This document shows positions 13,580 through 22,500 of a stretch of 64,000 bases of DNA, in pieces. The stretch spans positions 239,210-303,209 of the forward strand of contig NW_020313288.1 in the NCBI RefSeq assembly GCF_003265705.1, given 5' to 3'. The position numbers and the translations under genes were made by a program. Under the pieces are notes generated by a model that was not told where the DNA came from, did no database searches, and was given only the letters and a program-made list of their open reading frames with translations. The first letter of the stretch is position 1; the number at the start of each line of letters is the position of its first letter. This DNA is from Callorhinus ursinus (taxonomy: Eukaryota > Chordata > Mammalia > Carnivora > Otariidae).

Positions 13580-16500
13580 GTCATGCCATGCATGCATAAG
13601 TTAGAGAATCACTGCCTTAGCCTGACCTTTCAGGCGTCCAGCCTCACAGCTGTCCCCCTACCCCCATCCACACTCCAGCTGTACTGCTAGGAGCCTATTG
13701 CTCTCTCCTGGCACAGGGCCTTTGCACATGCTCTTCCCACTGCCTGGCATGCTAACCCATCATCCACCAGCGACATCTTTTCTGATCTCCCCAGCTGAGT
13801 CACACTCCCACTGTCCATTCTCACTGCCACATCCACATCTCTTGAACAGCACTCATCAGTCTGTAATGATAAAATCTTTTGGTGAACTAGTTGGTTCCTG
13901 TCTGTCTCCCCTACTGTATGGAAAGCTCCATGAGGGTTGGGCTAGTGTCTGGTCCTTTCCCACCATCTTATCCACAGCACCAGCAACATTTGTGAATGAA
14001 TGGATACTGAAGAGCGTGCCCATCCTAAGGAAACACTGGGGAGAGACTCAGCCCTGCCCTGACCTACTGACCCTACAAGAGGATTGGTCACCAAATGGGA
14101 ACACACTGGTGACCCCGTCCTTGTTTCCTGCTTCCTACTCTAGGGTGGCTTCCGGGATTCTAAGGAGAAGGAGGTGTCCCTCACAGCCTTTGTTCTCATT
14201 GCACTGAAAGAGGCTGAAGATATTTGCGAAGGACAGGTCAACGTAAGTGTCCACCATCCTCTTCTTCTTCCTCCCTCCCCTACCCAGGGCACATCCACCT
14301 GGGGGGGGCGGGGTGTTGCATTTGGGTGATTCTGAGTCCTCCCCAGTGCAATAACGGCCACCACAGCGGCCATAATAATACCCAACATTTGGGGGGGAAT
14401 TAACTAAGATGCTCATCTAAGAGCTTCACATGGTCGAGTCCTGTAATCCTTGTAAGAGCCCAAGAGGTGGGCTACTCTTGTCATCCCCAGTTTACAGAAG
14501 AGAAAACTGAGACACAAAGAGATGAAAGAGCAGGTCCTTTCTGCCTGCTTTACCATTTTCAGAGAATTCTAGCCAATGTCAACAAAAGCCCCCTCAGCCT
14601 GTTTTCCACAGCTCTCCTACCTGATCAGTGCATTGTATCCTTGCTGCTTCCCTAAAGAAAACTCACAACACAGAGCTAAGAAAACATCAAGACTATTTTC
14701 TTAGTCTGGGGGATCTTTTCAGGAAATTTTCTTTTTCTTTTTTAAGATTTATTTACTTGAGAGAGAGAGCATGGGGGGAGGGGGAGAGGGAGAGAGAGAA
14801 TCTCAAGCAGACTCCCTCCTGAGCATAGAGCCCCATGCAGGGCTCCATCTCATGACCCTGAGATTATGACCTGAGCCGAAATCAAGACTCAAGCGCTTAA
14901 CTGACTAAGCCACCCAGACGTCCCTCTTTTAGGAAATTTTCAAAGGAGCCCATGACCCTAAAAGGGGAATGATTAAAAATGTTGCCTTATGGCTATCTCC
15001 TTTTCCTCTAATTTTGGTTCTGAAGCAGAAAAAGTGAGAAAGATGGGCTCCTGAGAGTCTCTGTAATTGCTCCATCTGCTTTGTCCTGGGATTTTAAAAG
15101 TGGTTTGTTTGACCTTTTAGCTTACCAAGTTGGGAACCCCAGGTTCTCACGTCAGCCAGCTGCTTCTCCCTTAGTTGGAACCCAGAAAGGAGGTGGAGGG
15201 GAGGGGGCTGTTATCTTTAGTGCCTAAGAGGAACCCGGGCCTTTCTGGGCCCAATAATTCCTCTTTCTCTGTCACCCACCCAGCCTGGCAGAAGGCTAGC
15301 TGCCTTCTTTGGGGAAACAGCCAGACCAAGGCTAGCCGATTCCCAGGGAATGGTTCTGATTGGCTTGACCGTGGTCAGGTGATTACACCTGGGCCAATCA
15401 GCTGAAGCCAGGAAGTAGGTCTCACTGGGCAAATATGGCCGCTTCCACTGTGGCGTGTGAATGAAAGAGAAAAGTTCCTACAGAAGTCAAAAGTAGATGA
15501 AGGGGAGGTAGCTGGGCAGGCAAAAGGATTAGTTTCTACTATAACACAGCAACATTTGGGCTCCCTGCTCAGCGGGGAGCCTGCTTCTCCCACTCCCTCT
15601 CCCTCTGCTCCTATGATCTCTTTCTCTCTCATTCACTCTCTCAAATAAATAAAATCTTTAAAAAAATTAAATTATATAAACTTATTTAGTAAATTAGACT
15701 ATGCATTAAAAATTAAAAACAAAGGCAAAAAAAAAAACCACTCAAACCTCATCACTTCCTAATTGTTTTATTACCTTTCATTATCTACAATAAATCTATC
15801 CATCTCAAGGTTGTTTACCTATATGGTGGAAAATAGTATCTAAGACTGTGCTACTGCCCACCTCTTCCGAACTCTGCACTCACTGCCTCCACATCGGTCG
15901 TTTGAAATTGGCCATGGTAGTATTTACACCGTGAAAATCTGCGAACACTACAGATCATGTCTTCTTCTACCCCTCATTTCTCTGGGTCTTAGTATTCTCA
16001 TCTGTGCAGTAGAGATGATGATAAAAATAGACTGGCATATAGTAAGTGTTAGCTATGAAGCCGATGATTAGACAAGAGGCATTCCCAGCAGGGTGCTGAA
16101 TCATTCATACTAGCTCGCGAGTGCCTATCTGGGACATCTCTTCACTCCATGTTCAGGGACATTATGGCGGTAGCTTGAAATTGGCCATAGTGGGAGTATT
16201 TACGTCGCAGTAACTGGCAATCTATAAACCAGCCGCCCTCCTCCCCTGCCCCCAAACACACACACTGGAGAGCGTAAATAGCTACCAGTACACCACTGGG
16301 TATATAAATTGTCCCAGGCACATCTTAGGTGTTCAGCAACAAAGCAGCTCACTCACGGTGGCTAAAATGTCTGGAAAACCCCGGGGGGCTTTGTCCCAAG
16401 GACAGAAACCATCCTGGTACCCAGGAAGTGGTGCTTGTGTGATCCTTACCAGCTCTCTGTGGCAGTAATATTCACTTTACCAAAGTACTCAATCCTCTTT

Positions 16501-19500
16501 CTTATAGAGCCTGCCAGGCAGCATCAATAAGGCAGGACAATATCTTGCAGACCACTACGAGAACCTGCAGGGATCATATTCTGTGGCCATTGCTGGCTAC
16601 GCCCTCGCCCAGCTAGGCAAGCTGGAGGGAAACCTCCTCAGAAAATTTCTGAGCACAGCCAAAGGTGAGGGGCAGCCTGGGGAGGTAAAAGAGGAATGCA
16701 TGACTGGGGGTTAGGGGCAGTCATCCTGAGCTGGCATGCGTGGCTGGGATGGGCAGCTTCAAGCTGAGCTGGAGTGGATGGTGCTAAGCCATGCTGGGTG
16801 GATGGCTCGGAGGTGTGAGACACGCTCAATGTAAGTAAGCTACACAAGAAGGTCCATTGCATCCTTCATTCAATAAGTGTGTGTTGAGCACTTGCTATGA
16901 CCCAGGAGCAAGGATGTGTCTGTCTGATGTCAGAGCCAAATTCAAATCCCACTCTGCCATATTCTCACTGTGTGGCTTTGTAGAAGCCACTGAACCTCTC
17001 TGGACCTCATCTTAAGATGGTACTTACATCACAGGGTGGTTGTGAAAATTGAATGAGTAACGCAGGTAGAAAGTCTAGCACCCAGGAAGAGCTCTATCAC
17101 TGCTGTTGTCCTAACATTATCATTATCTCAAGGGTCATTAGGATTAGGCAAGATAATGCCATAGGCAATTTAGCACAGTGCCTAACACCTAGTGAGCACT
17201 TAATCATTGGTTCCAGTGATGATCTATACCAGGTTTGCACTGACTGATGGAACATATGTCAAGAAATATGATGTAACATATACTGAGGTGGTTTATCACA
17301 AGAGAAGTTTCTTGTTCATGGATGGATCTCCTCCATACATTGATGCCCGGATCTCAGACTCTATCTTTTCATGGCTCTGCCACTCCAGGTCCTTGGAATC
17401 CGCTCCATCCAAGCAGAAGGGGAAAGAGTCAGGAGGATTGTGCAAGGGAGGTAGACCAGGCATGGAAGGGGCCCCGTCATTGCCCGTGCCCACTCCACTG
17501 TCCAGAGCTCCGTCCTGTGGCCAAAGCTGCCTGCAAAGATATGTGGGAGATGTAGTCCAGCTGTGTGCCCAGGAAGAGGAGGGAATGGTTCTTCATGACA
17601 GTCTCTGCCATAAGTACTTTCTTAGGCACTTGGGACATCACAGTGAATACAGTCTAGCCCCTGCCATCATGCCCTCACACTCCAGTTGAGGAAAGAGATG
17701 AGTTAACAGATTGCTGTAGAGCATCATGATGCTGGGACAGGAGAGCACAGGATGTTTTGAGAGACAGAAGGAAGGGCAGGGCTCTGTCACCCAGTCTTGG
17801 GGTGCCTTTGAAGCCAGATTGTACAGGATGGGATTAACAGGACGAAGTGGAGAAAAGGTGTTCCAAGTAGAGGGAACAGAATTTCAAAAGACTCAGAAGT
17901 AAGAATGAGCATGGAAAGTTTAGCGAATCTCCTGTAGATCAGTGGGACTACAGTTGAGAACTTAAGTGGACGAGTGAAGGTTAGTGAGAAAAGAGAGTGA
18001 GGCAGGAGCCAGCAGATCGAGGGCCTTGGGTGTCAGCCAGGATACTTGAACACCAAGAAGTCTAGGGGGAGTCTTCTTCTGAGCTTTCTCTGAGCCATCT
18101 CCAGGCTAGACAGAGCAGTGAGCATGGGGGCTGGGGGTCGGTTCTCTCTGCAGGCAGGGAGCGCTGGGAGGAACCTGGCCAGAAGCTCTACAGTGTGGAA
18201 GCCACATCCTACGCCCTCTTGGCCCTGCTGCTGCTCAAAGACTTTGACTCTGTACCTCCTGTCGTGCGCTGGCTCAATGAGCAGAGATACTACGGGGGTG
18301 GCTATGGCTCCACCCAGGTAAGTGACCCCATATCCCCCAGGACCCTGCATGCCTACCTCCTCCGACCTCCCAGAGAAGTCGCTGAGACCAAGAGGGGCTG
18401 TCCTTCTGTCCCACAAGCCAGAGTGGCTGGAGTGGATTTGAGAGATCAGGCTTTTTCAGTTGTGAACCCACCTGTGGGTTCTAGACTACATTCTCAATGC
18501 CCCAAGCTATGTTCTGAGCCTCCTGGTATCTAGACCAGGTTCTCAGCTCCACCAGGCTCCATGCTACCTCGTCTTCCTGCGNNNNNNNNNNATGCTAGCT
18601 CGTCTTCCTGCGGGTTCTAGACCAGGTTCTCAGCTCCACCAGGCTCCCAGCCTTTCTCTTCCTGGTGGGTTCTAGGCCATGGTTTCAAAAACCTCAGACT
18701 CCAATTTGACCCCCTTTCCTTCTGGCGAGCTGTCAGTCATATTCTCAGTATCCCTCTTGGATTCTAGATCATATGTTCAGTGACCCCAGGCTCCAACTTC
18801 ATTCTTTTTTCACAAGTGGGTTCTAAACACATTCTCAGTGACTCCAAACTCTTGTCTTAGACTCTCCTCTGGATGAATCTGGGCCACATCCTCAGTGTTG
18901 CTACAACCTCAGTCTTACACCTACAATTTCTGATGGATTCTAGACGTGTTCTTATTGTCTCCAAACTCTGGTCTAAGCCTCTGTCCCTTGGAGAATCTAG
19001 AGCATGTCCTTGGTGCCTAACAACCCCCAATCTCATCCTTACCCTCTCTGGGGGGCAGGGGGGGTTTCCTAGGCTACAGTCTCAGTGCCCCCTCCCTCTG
19101 ATCTGAGTCTCTTCCTCTCTCATGGGTTCTAGGCCACCTTCTTGGTATTCCAAGCCTTGGCCCAATACCAGAAGGATGTCCCTCACCACAAGGACCTGAA
19201 CCTGGAGGTGTCCATCAAACTGCCCAGCCGAAACTCTGTCATCAAGCACCTCATCCTCTGGGAATCTGCTAGCCTCCTGCGGTCAGAAGAGGTACAGCTG
19301 CCTAGCCAAACCCTCCTTGCTGTCACCCTCCACACCAGCCAGCGCTTGCCAGAGGCAGGAGAGGGAGCAGATGATTGTTGCAGCCGGGAGAAGGCTTGGT
19401 TCCCAACATCCTCACTTCTCTCTCCCTGCAGACCAAGAAAAATGAGAATTTCGAAGTAATAGCTAAAGGAAAAGGCGAAGGCACCTTGTCGGTAAGGAAC

Positions 19501-22500
19501 AGAAACACACACCTGCTTGGCCCACCACTTTCTCTCACCCCTCTGCCCCAGAGGGACCCTCTCCTTCTCAATTCAAGTGGGCTGACACTTCATCACCCCC
19601 ACTGTTTCACCAGGTGGTGACAATGTACTATGCCAAGCTCAAAAACCAAGCCTCCTGCCAGAAGTTTGACCTCAGGGTTGACATTCAACGAGCCCTTGAA
19701 GATGGTAAAAGGAGTAAAGACCCTACCTGTTACCCTTCCCCCAACCCCATTCTAATGTCTGCCTCCCTCCTGAATTGGGACCCCGGGACCCCCCTCCCAT
19801 TTTTCTGTCTTCTGTGTTTCTAGTCAAGAGGCCTCAGGATGCCAAGAGCACCATGATCCTTAACATCTGTACCAGGTAAGTGATGATGGCTCACTGGGGG
19901 GTCATCTTAGCCATTCCTCCGTCTATAACAAGACTTCTCACAAATAATATCTGTGGTACCTAATCCTTTCCAAGAGTGCATTGTGCATCTGGTATTGTCT
20001 TAAGTCCCGCCAGGAGGTAGATGCCATAAGCAGAGTCCTCACTGCGCATGGCTAAGTCTGAGACTAGTAGTGGACACGTAGGCTGAGGCTGTGCGAACAA
20101 TCTCAACAATCAGTCGGGGAAGTTACAATTGTTCCATGACCTTTAAAGTGTTTTATCACAACATCAGAAACTCTCATACGCCAGTTATAAAGGTATAGAG
20201 AAATGAAAACGACAGTACAACGAGTATTTGTTTAGTATGCTGTAAAGGAAAACATCAAAACGTTGAGATGCAAGTGATTTTTTCCTCCCTTGTAAAACAC
20301 TCATTGAAAGTACTGTGGTTCGAAAGCGCCTCCTTCCTCCTCTTTGTATAACTGAGGATATGGATAAGGCAGGCATCTTTCTTATGACATAGTGAATTGT
20401 CACATTCCCTTCTGAGTTAGGTCAGCCTCCAACACTTAATCCTTTGAGCGGCCAATGTCACGAGATACCCAAGAGTTTTGGCAGTGTCTCTGCCGGCGTC
20501 ATTTCCCCTGGGACAGCTGCATCCTTTGGTCACAGCCATTCTCCTCATTTTTGTTGATGGGCTCACCTTCCCCAGGTTCCTCTCGCTGCGTAGCCAGCCT
20601 CTCAAATGGCAGCAGGGGTAACATTCCCACAGCCTGCCATTTATTCTCTAACTCCATTTATGTGCTATTCAAATTTTACTTCCAGCGTTACCAGTCTTCA
20701 TTTCTCTGCCGCACTTTCATCTTTGTTGGCTAGTTCCCTCTTTCAATGACTCATTTTTACAAAACGTCAGGTGGGTTGATCCACTGGGAGATAAGGAATT
20801 AACACAACCACACGCCTTACTATCAGTGCATGAACTACATAATGGCTGCTCAATGATCCGGCACCTACAAACTTTTGGAAGAAGTGACGTGATTGGTCAT
20901 TGACTGTGATGTGCATCTGTTATTTGCACAGTGATTGGTGGGCTGAAGAGCTAGAACCAAGATTTGTACTTTATGCAATTGTGATTACTATACCCCGGTA
21001 TTATTGAGCTAGACCGTGGTAACATTTTCTTGCCTTTATTTTCTAGAAGAACTGAGCCATCAGATGTCATATAGAGCTGGGATTTGAACCCATGCAATTG
21101 GGCTCTAGAGCCTGAGCTATTAATCTCCTTGACCATTATACTGCCTTTCCATTATTCCCTTTGGGGAATGTTTCCTAAAATCTAATATCCCTCTGTGCTG
21201 CTATGTGGGAACCAGGAACCTCAGTCTCAGATCAGACCCCCTTGTCCAGGACCTGACCCCCGGGGCTGACCCCACCCGGGGACCCAACTGTCCTTTCTCT
21301 GCCCCATTCAGGTACCTGGGAAACCAGGATGCTACCATGTCAATACTGGATATATCCATGATGACTGGCTTTTCTCCTGACCTTAGTGACCTCAATGAGG
21401 TATGAAGGGCTTGTGGGTTTGGGGGCCGGGATCAGTGGGAAGAACCATGGGGTCTGGAAGAAGACTAAGGAGGATTTTCACAAGTCCTACCTACCCTTCC
21501 CCAGTTGAACAATGGTGTCGAGAAATACATCTCTAAGTACGAGCTGAACAAGGCCTTCTCCAATAAGAACACCCTCATCATCTACCTGGACAAGGTAAGG
21601 CTTCCAATGGGGACCTGACCTCTACCTGGCTGGCCTTCCTCTGGGTCAGGCCAGGCCCAGGCTAGGAGAGATGGGGTCCCTGCTCTTGGGTGGTGGAGGA
21701 AGGGGCATGTGGAACAAGGTGGTCTACCCAGGTCATCCCTACCTTCTGACCACTCATGTTCCAACCTCAGTTTATTCTTGCTTCCTCCAACTTCTTCCCA
21801 TCAGAGTCTTAAACAACCACTGAAAAGAGCTACTTTGGTTTAAAAAATCAGGTGCTCACGGGCACCTGGGGGGCTCAGTTGGTTAAACGACTGCCTTCGG
21901 CTCAGGTCATGATCCTGGAGTCCCGGGATCGAGTCCCGCATCGGGCTCCCTGCTCAGCGGGGAGTCTGCTTCTTCCTCTGACCCTCTTCCCTCCCGTGCT
22001 CTCTGTCTCTCATTCTCTCTCAAATAAATAAATAAAATCTTTAAAAAAAAAAATCAGGTGCTCAGTGGTGCACACGGATTTCCCCTGCTCCCCATCCCCC
22101 GGCATTTCTCTCCCTCCTTCTTAACTCTCCATCTGACCCCTCACTGTTTTCATCTCCAACCTGACTTGAGTCTCCTCCTCTCCCCTGCTTATGTCTTCCC
22201 GCTTTGCTTTCCTCATATTCTTCCTGCTAAGTCCCATGCCCCTCACCCCATATTAGTCAGCATAAGTAACACTAGCTACTATAATAAAACGCCCAAGAAT
22301 ATATGGGGATCCCAACGCAGGACACTTGTGTTTCTCACTCATGCCAAGTCCAGTTGGTGTGGGAGGTTAAGGAAAGGGTCTTCTGCTCCACACAGTCACT
22401 CAGGGATCCATGTGCCTTCTATCTTGGGGCTCCAGTCCCTAGGCTCTTAGAGTCGTCTGCTGGGCCCGTTCTTTCTAGAAGAAAAGAGGATTGTGCAGGA

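Noticed and set aside
17207..17689. 160-residue open frame in C3 intron 28
   Set aside because: No homology recognised, no splice continuity with C3 exons, and its first part overlaps sequence next to a MIR.
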